64,000 bases of DNA from GCA-2709075 sp038146865. GTDB taxonomy: Bacteria > Pseudomonadota > Alphaproteobacteria > MPNO01 > UBA2964. Positions 1 to 8,623 of this stretch are shown here, in pieces. Where the stretch lies: positions 62,001 to 126,000 of the forward strand of contig JAYQSL010000002.1 of assembly GCA_038146865.1 (NCBI GenBank), in the 5' to 3' direction. Within the stretch, counting starts at the first letter, position 1; each line of letters opens with the position of its first letter. The notes under the pieces were generated by a model, which made no database searches, had not been told where the DNA came from, and was given only the letters and a program-made list of their open reading frames with translations. Made by a program: the position numbers and the translations under genes.

Positions 1-1
1 G

Positions 2-559
2 AGTAAAGTTACGAGAAATAGAAACTCATGGGGAAAACCTCAGGTTAAAAGGCTCCCCAGCCCTTCAGCAAGGACCGATGAGAGGTTTTTATGGCCCGTT
101 CGGGGTAAGGTTGTAATCGGGTTTGGTGCAAGAGAAGGTGGCCTGAGGAATGATGGAATAAATATAAGGGCGCCTGATGGATCACCAATAAGGGCGGCAG
201 AAAATGGAGTGGTTGCTTATTCCGGTAATCAATTGAGAGGTTTTGGCAATTTACTTTTGATAAAACATGCTGGAGGTTGGATGTCTGCTTATGCTCATGC
301 GTCTCTACTATTAGTTCAAAGAGGGGACACCGTTCGTCGGGGCCAAGTTATCGCCCGTGTTGGGAAAACAGGAAATGTCGCCAATCCGCAACTTCATTTT
401 GAGCTTCGAAGAAATAATGAGCCGGTTGATCCGAGAGAGTATTTGGCGCGTCTCGCAGAGAATTATAACCTAAATATCAAGACTTTTGCCCTGCTCTCCA
501 GCGATGTCTTGAATAAATTGCCAGGCTACTCGCCCAGAGCGAGCGCCTCTAGTAACTGA
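2..559 (+). CDS. NlpD-like LytM/M23 murein hydrolase activator, C-terminal part (5' truncated by window edge)
   Basis: The reading frame is open from base 2, so only the C-terminal ~185 residues are visible. They form a LytM (peptidase M23) domain: PVRGKVVIGFGAREGG at its start, then a Gly-rich core, AYAHAS, and PQLHFELRR near the end, closing with PVDPREYL. Active M23 enzymes have an H-x3-D zinc motif at the position read here as NDGIN, so the first metal ligands are missing although the later H-x-H elements remain. That pattern matches the NlpD/EnvC type, which are envelope proteins that activate cell-wall amidases rather than cutting peptidoglycan themselves. The last ~30 residues overlap the 3' end of the convergent gene. 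Family assignment is secure; the regulator role is inferred from the degenerate site. Confidence 0.82.
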   Translation, partial: SKVTRNRNSWGKPQVKRLPSPSARTDERFLWPVRGKVVIGFGAREGGLRNDGINIRAPDGSPIRAAENGVVAYSGNQLRGFGNLLLIKHAGGWMSAYAHASLLLVQRGDTVRRGQVIARVGKTGNVANPQLHFELRRNNEPVDPREYLARLAENYNLNIKTFALLSSDVLNKLPGYSPRASASSN

Positions 560-1339
560 CCATTCTATAGCCTTGGAATGGAGTTCTTTTCTATTTTCCA
601 AAAGCTCAAAGTGCTCCGCATAAGCGTCAATAATTTTTAAAAATGTTTCTTGATCGCAATTATGAAACCCAAGCCAAAGCCCAAATCGATCTGACAGAGA
701 GATCCGTTCTTCAGCCGTTTCCCGAGAATTGATAGCGTCATCTCCAGTTTGCTCTGATATTTCTCGAGACATCAAATGCCGTCGATTCGAGGTGGCATAA
801 AAAATTACATTTTGAGGTCTACCCTCTATTCCTCCCTCGAGAAGGGTCTTTAAGGACTTATAGCTCTCATCAGCTGCTTCAAATGACAAATCGTCACAGA
901 ATAAAATAAAGCGACGTTTTGTATCTTTTTTAAGAATTGGTAGCAGCCTAGTTAATGTTGATATGTCCTCTCTGTGGATTTCAACGAGGCTTAAACAGGG
1001 ATATTCAACTAAAAGTGTACCATGGACCGCTTTTACTAGAGAACTTTTACCTGTTCCCCTCGCACCCCAGAGTAAAGCATTATTGGCCGGAAAGCCGAGC
1101 GCAAACCTTTTCGTATTGTCAAAAAGCGTGGACATTGAGCGATCAATACCTTTTAAAAGCTTGATATCTAGTCTGTTCACTCGCTCTACAGGACTAAGAA
1201 AGCCTCCTTCGGGATTCCAAATGAATGCGGTAGCTGTATCATTTGTTTCGGCGGATCGGGGCTGAGGAGCTAAAATTTCAAGGGAATTGGCAATCCTCTC
1301 AAGGGCAACGAGTATTTTCGATTCTATCATTTCTCTCAC
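470..1339 (-). CDS. DUF815-family AAA+ ATP-binding protein
   Basis: The 289-residue protein has a Walker A motif GARGTGKSS at about residues 92-100, a Walker B-like strand RRFILFCDDLSFE, a sensor-like segment FYATSNRRHL, and the C-terminal signature GARSGRVAWQF. This is the layout of DUF815 proteins, single-domain AAA+ ATPases common in Alphaproteobacteria with no firmly established function. It is transcribed divergently from yajC, with about 150 bases between them. Its stop lies inside the end of the convergent LytM gene, so the two genes share about 90 bases in opposite orientation; both reading frames look genuine at their ends. Confidence 0.85.
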   Translation of the reverse strand: MREMIESKILVALERIANSLEILAPQPRSAETNDTATAFIWNPEGGFLSPVERVNRLDIKLLKGIDRSMSTLFDNTKRFALGFPANNALLWGARGTGKSSLVKAVHGTLLVEYPCLSLVEIHREDISTLTRLLPILKKDTKRRFILFCDDLSFEAADESYKSLKTLLEGGIEGRPQNVIFYATSNRRHLMSREISEQTGDDAINSRETAEERISLSDRFGLWLGFHNCDQETFLKIIDAYAEHFELLENRKELHSKAIEWSVTRGARSGRVAWQFIQDIAGEQGKSLDI

Positions 1340-1493
1340 TAAATCTGCTCGACAAAACGAATTTACTGTGTTGAGTAGCCCAATAATTGTTGAGAAGGAA
1401 GCAATAAGAGCCTCATTTTACGCCGTCTGTGTTTGCAAGACGGGGTGAGGGAGGTATATTCCGCAGCCTTGGGTAAAAATAAAGGAGTAACCG

Positions 1494-1865
1494 ATGTTAA
1501 TTTCGCCTGCCCACGCCCAGAGTCTTGGTGGATCTGGAGCCCTCGAGTCTCTTCTACCTCTCGTTCTAATTTTTGTTGTGTTTTATTTTTTGCTAATTCG
1601 CCCACAGCAGAAAAAACAAAAGCAGCACCGAGAAATGTTGCAGGCGCTAAGACGAGGAGATCGTGTTGTTACTGCTGGCGGAATTATTGGACAAATCACC
1701 AAAGTTAATAGCGAAACTGAGTTAACTTTAGAAATTGCCGATGGTGTAAGAGTGAAGGTGGCCCGCGGCATGATCAGTGACGTCTTAGCTAAAACGGAAG
1801 ACCAAGAAGACGAAGAAGATAATGAAAAGGAACCAGAAAGCGCCGATAAAGATAAAAAGAGCTAG
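1494..1865 (+). CDS. yajC: Sec translocase accessory subunit YajC
   Basis: A 123-residue protein with one N-terminal transmembrane helix (LLPLVLIFVVFYFLLIRP) followed by the conserved PQQKKQKQHREML segment, a small beta-rich domain with GDRVVTAGGIIG, and an acidic, Lys-rich tail. This is the standard YajC architecture; YajC is an inner-membrane partner of SecDF in the SecYEG holotranslocon. The start is supported by an AAAGGAG ribosome binding site at about 1481-1487. It heads the operon yajC-secD-secF-Mth938. The tail is longer and more acidic than in E. coli. Confidence 0.95.
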   Translation: MLISPAHAQSLGGSGALESLLPLVLIFVVFYFLLIRPQQKKQKQHREMLQALRRGDRVVTAGGIIGQITKVNSETELTLEIADGVRVKVARGMISDVLAKTEDQEDEEDNEKEPESADKDKKS

Positions 1866-1906
1866 AGTCTAATCTTCAATTAAATCAAAAGATTGAAAGG
1901 CAACCC

Positions 1907-3487
1907 ATGGTTAGATTTCCCACTTGGAAGATCATATTGGTCTTTATTGTTGCCTTTTTTGGCTTGGCTTTCGCTGTTCCTAACATCCTCCCCTCCGGGG
2001 TCTTAAAACAAATTCCAAATTGGCTCCCTCACAAGCACATGAACCTCGGGCTTGATTTGAGGGGCGGTGCTCACTTGCTATTAGAAGCTGAGATTAACGT
2101 GGCTGTCAGAGAGTCCTTGGGCAGTTTGCGACAAGGGGTAAGAGATGAATTTCGACAAAAGCCGAGAATACTCCATCGAAATCTCAAGGTAGATGGAAAT
2201 GGTATAACCGTAGAAATCGTCAAGGATACCGACATTGAAGAGGCGAGCAAGCGGCTGAGGCGAGTGGGTCAGGGAATGAACCTTGATAGCAATGGTAAAG
2301 TGTTAGCTTTATCCATGACAGAGACCCAGCTCCGAGAACGCAGAAATGCTGTCATGGAGCAGGCAATGGAAATCGTCAGGCGGCGCCTAGATGAAACTGG
2401 ATTGTCAGAGCCTAGTATTCAGCGCCAAGGCAGTAATCGGATCCTTGTTCAGGCCCCAGGGTTTTCTGATACGACTGAGCTTAAAAAGGTTCTGGGACAA
2501 ACTGCTAAAATGACTTTTCACCTATTAGCGCCAGAAGTCGCAACAACAAATGCGAAAGAAAGACCTGGTCCGGGAATATTGCTTATTCCAGGAGCCCAAA
2601 AAGAACAAAATGATAATGGTGAGCGTTTATATTACTTGGTAAAAAAACGCGTCGAGGTCTCCGGAGAGAATTTAGTTGATGCTCAGCCAAGCGTTGATCA
2701 AAATAATAGGAATGTTGTTAGTTTTCGTTTTGACGCGGTTGGGGCGAGAAAATTTGGCAACGTCACTCGCCGAAACGTAAATAAACCATTCGCCATTGTC
2801 CTTGATGGCGAGGTGATTACAGCTCCTGTGATCCAAGAGCCGATTTTGGGCGGAAATGGACAAATTTCTGGGACATTTACTCCTCAAGAGTCAAAGAGAT
2901 TGGCTCTCCTCTTAAGATCGGGAGCTCTACCGGTGCCGCTCGAGATAATAGAGGAACGGACAGTGGGCCCAGGTCTGGGTGCAGACTCAATAGCTGCGGG
3001 AAAAATAGCAAGTATCTTTGGACTAGTTGCGGTGATCGTTTTTATGGCCTTGGCTTATGGGCTTTTTGGTCTAATGGCTGTCGTTGCACTGGTTTTGAAC
3101 CTTATTTTAATTGCAGCTGCATTATCCATGTTACAAGCCACCTTAACTCTTCCAGGTATCGCTGGGATCGTCTTAACAATTGGTATGGCAGTTGATGCAA
3201 ACGTCTTAGTTTTTGAACGCATACGTGAGGAAGTGAGGTCAGGAAGGACACCTATATCCGCGGTTGATAGTGGTTACCAAAGAGCATTTTCGACGATTAT
3301 TGATGCAAACCTTACAACTTTTATTGCGGCCCTCCTGTTGTACATGTTCGGATCGGGTCCCGTGAAAGGCTTCGCCGTGACGCTTGGTATTGGGATTTGC
3401 ACCTCGATGTTCTCAGCAATAATGGTAACTAGACTGATGGTGGTTACTTGGCTCCGTCAAAAACGTCCAAATTCTTTGCCTTTGTGA
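1907..3487 (+). CDS. secD: Protein translocase subunit SecD
   Basis: At 526 residues it is the usual length for alphaproteobacterial SecD. It has an N-terminal membrane helix, the D1 signature DLRGGAHLLLE at about residues 50-60, a large periplasmic region with the RRRLDETGLSEP block, then the C-terminal RND-type membrane domain containing GMAVDANVLVFERIREE. SecD works with SecF to use the proton motive force to pull exported proteins across the inner membrane. It starts 41 bases after yajC and is followed by secF with a 15-base gap, so the three are very likely co-transcribed. Confidence 0.97.
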   Translation: MVRFPTWKIILVFIVAFFGLAFAVPNILPSGVLKQIPNWLPHKHMNLGLDLRGGAHLLLEAEINVAVRESLGSLRQGVRDEFRQKPRILHRNLKVDGNGITVEIVKDTDIEEASKRLRRVGQGMNLDSNGKVLALSMTETQLRERRNAVMEQAMEIVRRRLDETGLSEPSIQRQGSNRILVQAPGFSDTTELKKVLGQTAKMTFHLLAPEVATTNAKERPGPGILLIPGAQKEQNDNGERLYYLVKKRVEVSGENLVDAQPSVDQNNRNVVSFRFDAVGARKFGNVTRRNVNKPFAIVLDGEVITAPVIQEPILGGNGQISGTFTPQESKRLALLLRSGALPVPLEIIEERTVGPGLGADSIAAGKIASIFGLVAVIVFMALAYGLFGLMAVVALVLNLILIAAALSMLQATLTLPGIAGIVLTIGMAVDANVLVFERIREEVRSGRTPISAVDSGYQRAFSTIIDANLTTFIAALLLYMFGSGPVKGFAVTLGIGICTSMFSAIMVTRLMVVTWLRQKRPNSLPL

Positions 3488-3502
3488 TCGGGAGTTAGAA
3501 TT

Positions 3503-4432
3503 ATGCGCCTTGTCAGTCTAGTCCCTGTGGGAACAAAAGTTAATTTCCTTCGTTTTCGGCAAATTGGTATGGGGCTCTCTTTGTTATTGTGTTTGGCCTC
3601 TGCCATTCTTTTCACGACTAAAGGCCTTAATTATGGGATTGATTTTCAAGGAGGAATCCTGGTTGAGGTGAGAACCTCGGGGCCGGCAAATATCGGCCAA
3701 ATTAGAGGTCAAATCTCTGCATTGGGTCTTGGAAATATTGAAATTCAAGAATTTGGACAGTCTACGGATGTTCTTATTAGGATTGAGAGGCAGCCTGGAG
3801 GAGCCAAAGAACAAAATCAAGCGGTTGAAAAAGTAAAAAGCACCCTCGGAAGTGACGTTGATTATCGTCGCATTGAGTTTGTAGGCCCGAAGGTTTCCGG
3901 AGAGCTAGTGGAAGCAGGTGTAACGGCGGTCCTTTTGGCTTTGGCCGCCATGCTTTTATACATTTGGTTTCGCTTTGAATGGCAATTTGGAGTAGGGGCT
4001 GTGGTTGCTCTTGTCCACGATGTTCTTCTAACCATTGGTATTTTTTGCTTACTTGGTTTGGAATTCAATCTTTCAACCGTTGCAGCGATACTTACGATTG
4101 CCGGGTATTCCATCAATGATACAGTGGTTGTCTATGATCGCGTCCGCGAGAATCTTCGTAAATACAAGGTTATGGATCTTACAGACTTATTAAACCTCAG
4201 CCTAAACGATACGCTTTCTCGGACTTTATTGACGAGTATTACAACTTTGTTAGCGCTTTTTATCCTGTATTTTTTTGGCGGAGAGGTCCTCAAAGGTTTT
4301 AGTTTCGCAATGATCTGGGGTGTTCTAGTCGGTACCTATTCATCGCTGATGGTAGCCACACCGTTGCTAATTCAAATGAGGCTCAGACGCTCAGCTTTTA
4401 GTGACGACGATGGTGAAGAGGCTACCTCGTAG
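3503..4432 (+). CDS. secF: Protein translocase subunit SecF
   Basis: A 309-residue SecF with the N-terminal helix and the LNYGIDFQGGILVEV signature, then the membrane domain containing AGYSINDTVVVYDRVREN, the SecF counterpart of the SecD TM4 motif. It forms the SecDF proton-driven export motor with the preceding gene. The C-terminal tail is short and acidic. The gene follows secD by 15 bases and precedes an Mth938-like gene by 20, an order I believe is conserved in Alphaproteobacteria. Confidence 0.97.
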   Translation: MRLVSLVPVGTKVNFLRFRQIGMGLSLLLCLASAILFTTKGLNYGIDFQGGILVEVRTSGPANIGQIRGQISALGLGNIEIQEFGQSTDVLIRIERQPGGAKEQNQAVEKVKSTLGSDVDYRRIEFVGPKVSGELVEAGVTAVLLALAAMLLYIWFRFEWQFGVGAVVALVHDVLLTIGIFCLLGLEFNLSTVAAILTIAGYSINDTVVVYDRVRENLRKYKVMDLTDLLNLSLNDTLSRTLLTSITTLLALFILYFFGGEVLKGFSFAMIWGVLVGTYSSLMVATPLLIQMRLRRSAFSDDDGEEATS

Positions 4433-4452
4433 TTCCCCTTTTTTGTTTACTG

Positions 4453-4842
4453 ATGGCCGATATCACCCCACCTATTCCAGATGGAAAGCAACTCATAGAC
4501 CGATATGGTGATCAACAGTTTTTAATAAGCGGTAAAACTTACTATTCCCTTGTTTTAGTTTGTGAAACAAATACATACGAGCTCCCCTCTAATAATTTAG
4601 AAAACCTTCTGTCCGAAAACTCAGAACTTATTTTAAGTAAGGTGGGAGCAGACCGTCCCGGATGTATTTTGATTATTGGCACAGGTGATCAAACTGTTTG
4701 GCCTAAGAAGGAGACGCTAACCCCGTTTAAAGAGGCTGGTTTGATTGTTGAAGTCATGAATACCGGGGCTGCTTGCAGAACCTTCAATGTTCTCCAAAGT
4801 GAAAGTCGGGATGTATCGGCGCTTCTGCTTCCCGTCGCATAA
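4453..4842 (+). CDS. Mth938-like domain protein (DUF498/DUF598; NDUFAF3 homologue)
   Basis: A 129-residue soluble protein of the Mth938-like fold family. It contains the characteristic RPGCILIIGTGDQT segment, and the ending TGAACRTFNVLQSESRDVSALLLPV is typical of bacterial members found next to secF (positions approximately 98-127). Human NDUFAF3, a mitochondrial complex I assembly factor, belongs to this family; the bacterial role is not established. It closes the sec operon and its stop codon touches the A-rich edge of a terminator hairpin. The nearest downstream gene on the same strand encodes an NDUFAF6-like protein, which may hint at a respiratory assembly role; that link is inference. 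Confidence 0.85.
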   Translation: MADITPPIPDGKQLIDRYGDQQFLISGKTYYSLVLVCETNTYELPSNNLENLLSENSELILSKVGADRPGCILIIGTGDQTVWPKKETLTPFKEAGLIVEVMNTGAACRTFNVLQSESRDVSALLLPVA

Positions 4843-4868
4843 AAAAAAGGGGGGCAAGAAGCCCCCCG
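4841..4868 (-). terminator. Rho-independent terminator serving the reverse-strand PuuD-like gene
   Basis: A perfect 7-bp G/C stem (GGGGGGC, loop AAGAA, GCCCCCC) at 4849-4867. Read on the minus strand it is followed directly by eight T residues, so it is a classic intrinsic terminator for the gene ending at 4890. On the plus strand only A residues precede it and no clear T-run follows, so its effect on the sec operon is probably weaker. Confidence 0.85.
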
Positions 4869-4889
4869 GTAAAAAACTGAAGTCGATCT

Positions 4890-5495
4890 CTATACGATAT
4901 TTTGAGCAGCTACCATTGCAAAAAGCATCGGGATCGAGAGCATTGTATTTGTTCTTGAGAATAGCATTGCAGTTCTAGCAGCCTTTGGTGCCGCTCCTTC
5001 TTCAGAAGAAACTATACCAAGGGCTATTTTTTGGTTTGGCCAAATAACAAACCAAACATTGAACCACATAATGGTTCCCAGCCACATGCCGATACCAATG
5101 GTCGTTGCCTTCGCACCGCCACCCGTGAGACCTAAAGCATATGCTTCAACCAGGTAACCATTCATCCACGCCAGAATAAGCCCCGTTATGATGGTTGACA
5201 TGGCTCCCCAGCGGAACCAAAAAAGTGCTGCGGGAGCAATAACCTTACTAATCGCAGGTTTTTGCTCATCAGGTATATTGGGCATGTTGGGTATTTGCAC
5301 AAAATTGAAATACCAAAGGATACCGATCCACATGACACCCGAAAGTACATGGAGCCAGCGGAAGAAAAATGCCCACCATTCATGGGTGTTCGAATACCCT
5401 TCTCCATGAGCACCCATGAGGATAAGCACTAAAACTATTGCGAGAACGATCCCCGCAATAATTGTGTTTTTAAGATCAGTTAAAATACTCGCCAT
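4890..5495 (-). CDS. PuuD/Urate_ox_N-family integral membrane protein without cytochrome c domain
   Basis: A 201-residue membrane protein with about five hydrophobic segments. The start shows a helix, then EWWAFFFRWLHVLSGVMWIGILWYFNFVQIP, where the His of RWLHVLSG is likely a heme- or metal-binding ligand; later blocks are FRWGAMSTIITGLILAW and MWFNVWFVIWPNQK. These match the N-terminal membrane domain of PuuD-type urate hydroxylases. Full PuuD proteins carry an additional cytochrome c domain that is absent here. No purine genes are nearby, so urate oxidation should not be assumed; a heme-dependent redox or sensing role is possible. It is transcribed alone and ends at the terminator. Confidence 0.7.
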   Translation of the reverse strand: MASILTDLKNTIIAGIVLAIVLVLILMGAHGEGYSNTHEWWAFFFRWLHVLSGVMWIGILWYFNFVQIPNMPNIPDEQKPAISKVIAPAALFWFRWGAMSTIITGLILAWMNGYLVEAYALGLTGGGAKATTIGIGMWLGTIMWFNVWFVIWPNQKIALGIVSSEEGAAPKAARTAMLFSRTNTMLSIPMLFAMVAAQNIV

Positions 5496-5604
5496 TGATT
5501 ACTCCCTGAATAGTAGCGAACTCTTCAGTGTTAAACACTTTCTTGACTTTAGCAGGATCTCTGAATCGTAGTAACCCCAATTGAAATATCATGAGAAAGG
5601 AAGT

Positions 5605-6864
5605 TTACCTGAGAGTTTTAGCAATCAAACCTGCGGCCTCCCTTCCTGATTGGATGCTTCCCTCGATAGTCGCGGGGAGATCCGTTTGTGTCCAATCCCC
5701 AATGATAAACAAATTCCGGATATTAGTTCTTAGACCTTGTCTATTGGCTACGCCATTTGGTGTTTGGGATATTGTAGCTTCCCGTTCCTTGATGACTCTG
5801 AAAGGAGGTACCGCTTTGGATTTTAAATTGAATGTTTCCTTAATTTCCGCCCAAATTTCTTTTCCGATTTCTTCATTATCCTTAAGACTTAATTGAAAAG
5901 CATCACTGACGGTAACTGACAACACATTATCTTTAAAAAAAACCCATTGGGCTTTAGAGCCAATAAGGCCAATAAACCTTGAGTTTTGACTTTCTAAAGG
6001 CATTTTATTCATCTTGAAATGAATATTTACTATTGCGCTGAATTCCTCGGAAGCTTTGATTTCGGAGTGCAGTTGCTTAGCTATTTTTGGGGGTACGGCC
6101 AAAACTACGAAATCACCCGGGTCCAACGGTAAATCATCTCGCCTAAACCCAAGCCCGATTAAAAGTTGTCCTTCAACCTCAAACTTTTTAACGGGTGCGT
6201 TAAAGTTAACTTTTACGTTTTTCGATTCTAAAAACTTCAATGCAGGATCAATTAGCACTTTCGACAGGCTATCTTTAAACACCCAAGGCCGGCAATCAGC
6301 TTCACCTCTTAGAAAACTCATTTTGATAAACTTCCATAAGAGCGTGGCAGAAGCATTATTTGCATTGGTGTTTAATACTGCGTGGCAAAGAGGTTGCCAT
6401 AGTCTTTCATACAAAACTCCAGATGAATTAACTCGATCGCCTACTGCATCGGTATCTAAAGATCTCCAAAGCCTCAATAAATCGAAATAGTCATATAATT
6501 TTGTTTGCGGAACTCTATTTTTAGCGAACAAGGCTAATCCCGGAAAATATCTTGGGCCAGGGGACACAATCCACCTTTTACCCGTGGCCGGCTCAATAAA
6601 TTTGAAACTAGCAGGAGATATTTCCTCTAACTTTTCAAAAGAGCCTATCAGTTTTAGGTACTCAAGCGTTGAGTAATTATTGCTAAATAAAAGATGGTTG
6701 CCATTATCAATTTCGCAATCCAAGCGTTTGTCATAAAAGGATCTGCATCTGCCGCCGGCAAACGGAGCCCTCTCATATATAGCCATCGTTATTCCAAGCT
6801 TAGAAAGCTCCGTGGCACATGATAATCCAGCGAGTCCAGCTCCGATAATATGAACTTTTGACAT
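5605..6864 (-). CDS. hpnE: Hydroxysqualene dehydroxylase HpnE
   Basis: A 419-residue FAD-dependent amine oxidase/desaturase-like protein. The N-terminal dinucleotide fold shows VHIIGAGLAGLSCATEL, then a GGRCRSF block and DNGNHLLFSNN, which is typical of HpnE; the C-terminus has FIIGDWTQTDLPATIEGS, an FAD-binding motif. HpnE reduces hydroxysqualene to squalene in the HpnCDE route to hopanoids. It follows hpnC with a TAATG stop-start overlap, indicating translational coupling. No hpnD or squalene-hopene cyclase is in the window. Confidence 0.88.
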   Translation of the reverse strand: MSKVHIIGAGLAGLSCATELSKLGITMAIYERAPFAGGRCRSFYDKRLDCEIDNGNHLLFSNNYSTLEYLKLIGSFEKLEEISPASFKFIEPATGKRWIVSPGPRYFPGLALFAKNRVPQTKLYDYFDLLRLWRSLDTDAVGDRVNSSGVLYERLWQPLCHAVLNTNANNASATLLWKFIKMSFLRGEADCRPWVFKDSLSKVLIDPALKFLESKNVKVNFNAPVKKFEVEGQLLIGLGFRRDDLPLDPGDFVVLAVPPKIAKQLHSEIKASEEFSAIVNIHFKMNKMPLESQNSRFIGLIGSKAQWVFFKDNVLSVTVSDAFQLSLKDNEEIGKEIWAEIKETFNLKSKAVPPFRVIKEREATISQTPNGVANRQGLRTNIRNLFIIGDWTQTDLPATIEGSIQSGREAAGLIAKTLR

Positions 6865-7697
6865 TAAAAAAACGGAGTGCTTCGAAAAAGCCCTGCTATT
6901 ACCGCAAAGCTTTTTTGTATTGATGTGAGCTTGACGTCGTTGGCAATCGGATCTTTCTTTCTTAGATTATGATTTAGGTACTTTGCAATAAATAAAATAG
7001 TTAAAGAATTAAGTCTAAGTCTATAATTTTTAATAAAAAATAAACCTGAATACGCGCCCTCAACCAGTTCTCGATTACGCTCTAATAACCGGAAGATTAC
7101 TCTTCTCATTTCCGGGGTTAAAAACTTGCTATCTAGGCTCTCAATATCCGCGCCCTCTTTTGTTATCCAGTCTAATGGAATGTAAACACGATCCAGGTCT
7201 ATTAAATCTTTTTTACAGTCCTGGAGGTGGTTAATAATTTGAAGGGATATACAAAGCCGATCAGTATGGCGTCTTAAATCAGGGGACTCGCCGTGTAGTT
7301 CGAGGAGATAGTGGCCGACCGGAGCAGCGGAATATCTGCAGTAATTTACTAACTCCGACCAATTTCTGTAACGAGACTTATTTACATCCAATTTAAACGC
7401 CTGAAGTAAATTTAAGGCGTGTTCAATCGAAACATTTGTTTCACAAACGCTCTCTAAATGTTCATACGCTTCCAAAAATACCGTTTTGTCTTTTGTCGAG
7501 CCATTCAAAATAGCTTCAAAGAGTTCTAATTTCTCCATTTTTTCTTTTGGTGTAAGAACAGGGTGATCAGCGATATCATCTGCCGTTCGCACGCAACGAT
7601 AAAAGGTTTCAATATGGGGACGATAGATGGGAGTAGTCAGAAGAGTAGCAACCGGAAAGTTTTCGTCCTTGCTCGTTTTGGTTGCTTTATTTTTCAT
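6864..7697 (-). CDS. hpnC: Hydroxysqualene synthase HpnC
   Basis: A 277-residue squalene/phytoene synthase family protein. The ENFPV segment near residue 12, ADDIADHP (first Asp-rich motif), NYCRYSAAPVG, and NHLQDCKKDLIDLDRVYIP (second Asp-rich motif) mark it as HpnC rather than HpnD or CrtB. HpnC converts presqualene diphosphate to hydroxysqualene, feeding HpnE encoded immediately downstream. It is divergent from the NDUFAF6-like gene, with about 85-120 bases between them. The partner enzyme HpnD, which makes presqualene diphosphate, is not encoded next to it as it commonly is. Confidence 0.88.
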   Translation of the reverse strand: MKNKATKTSKDENFPVATLLTTPIYRPHIETFYRCVRTADDIADHPVLTPKEKMEKLELFEAILNGSTKDKTVFLEAYEHLESVCETNVSIEHALNLLQAFKLDVNKSRYRNWSELVNYCRYSAAPVGHYLLELHGESPDLRRHTDRLCISLQIINHLQDCKKDLIDLDRVYIPLDWITKEGADIESLDSKFLTPEMRRVIFRLLERNRELVEGAYSGLFFIKNYRLRLNSLTILFIAKYLNHNLRKKDPIANDVKLTSIQKSFAVIAGLFRSTPFF

Positions 7698-7819
7698 TAC
7701 AAAGAAAGTCTCCAGGTGTAATTACGAGCGATGTATGAAAGAGCGCTTAGAAATTAAATTTTATTATTTAATAATGTCCATTGAAAAATGTTTTTCAAAC
7801 CCCAAAGTCGTGGCTGAAA

Positions 7820-8623
7820 GTGTTCGAAAATAGCGCTGCAATCGAGTTTTGCCGAACTCTAGTGAAGAAAGACGAACCAGAGAGGTATTTTATCAGTCTT
7901 TTTGGACCAAAGGATGTTCAAGCTTCTCTCTGGAGCATTTTTGCCTTTAATTCAGAACTCTCGAGAATTAAAAATTCAGTAACCGAACCAATGATAGGGC
8001 GAATCCGGCTCCAGTGGTGGCGCGAATCTCTTGAAAAACTTCAAGAGAACAACGGAGGAGGTCATTACATTCTTCAGGCATTGCAAACCCTGCTCGTACA
8101 AAATGTGATACAATTAAGTGACCTAATGTCGCTTGTTGATGCTCGCGAGATCGAATTTGAAGAAACATCTAATCGCAACATAGAAGAAATTCTGAAATAC
8201 ACTGAGTCTACCCATGGTCTATTGACAGAATTAAGTGCAAAAATATCCAGCTGTCGTTCAGATGATATTAATTGGGCAAGAAAAATCGGCACCTCCTGGG
8301 GGTTAATTGAGATTGCAGCCAACAAGAATGCCAAATTTAATACAACAAACTTCAATAAAACGGGGATATCTAATTCGACCGGTTTGGATGAAAACCCTGT
8401 ACTCAAGACCGAAGAAATTTTGACACACGCCTCAAACTCTTTGGAAGGATTTCGACCAAACTTTAGAGATCAAAAAAGTAGAGTTTTTAATCTCATGTTG
8501 CCAAACATAAAAAGTGATATAGCCAGTTTAAAAAGAACATATGTCAAAAACTATGTTCGCTCAGATCACAGAATTTTCGCGAGGCAGCTCCGTATTTGTC
8601 GGGCCGCATGGCTAGGGTTTTAA
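7820..8623 (+). CDS. Squalene/phytoene synthase-like protein, NDUFAF6-type
   Basis: This protein of about 267 residues has the squalene/phytoene synthase fold but lacks both DxxxD catalytic motifs: the usual first motif position reads AFNSELSRI, followed by EPMIGRIRLQWWRE. That pattern is typical of the NDUFAF6 group, of which the mitochondrial member helps assemble complex I and has no known prenyl synthase activity. The start is uncertain: I prefer GTG at 7820, because family members begin shortly before ...CRxLV..., but an in-frame TTG at 7781 would give 280 residues. The last 12 bases overlap the convergent trmFO gene. Confidence 0.78.
   Translation: MFENSAAIEFCRTLVKKDEPERYFISLFGPKDVQASLWSIFAFNSELSRIKNSVTEPMIGRIRLQWWRESLEKLQENNGGGHYILQALQTLLVQNVIQLSDLMSLVDAREIEFEETSNRNIEEILKYTESTHGLLTELSAKISSCRSDDINWARKIGTSWGLIEIAANKNAKFNTTNFNKTGISNSTGLDENPVLKTEEILTHASNSLEGFRPNFRDQKSRVFNLMLPNIKSDIASLKRTYVKNYVRSDHRIFARQLRICRAAWLGF

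Noticed and set aside
6864..7697. Assignment as HpnD or CrtB
   Set aside because: ENFPV near the start and the CRYSAAPVG and LDRVYIPL blocks are typical of HpnC, not of HpnD or phytoene synthases.
7627..7833. 68-residue plus-strand frame over the hpnC start
   Set aside because: It is mostly antisense to hpnC and overlaps the next gene; no homology is visible.
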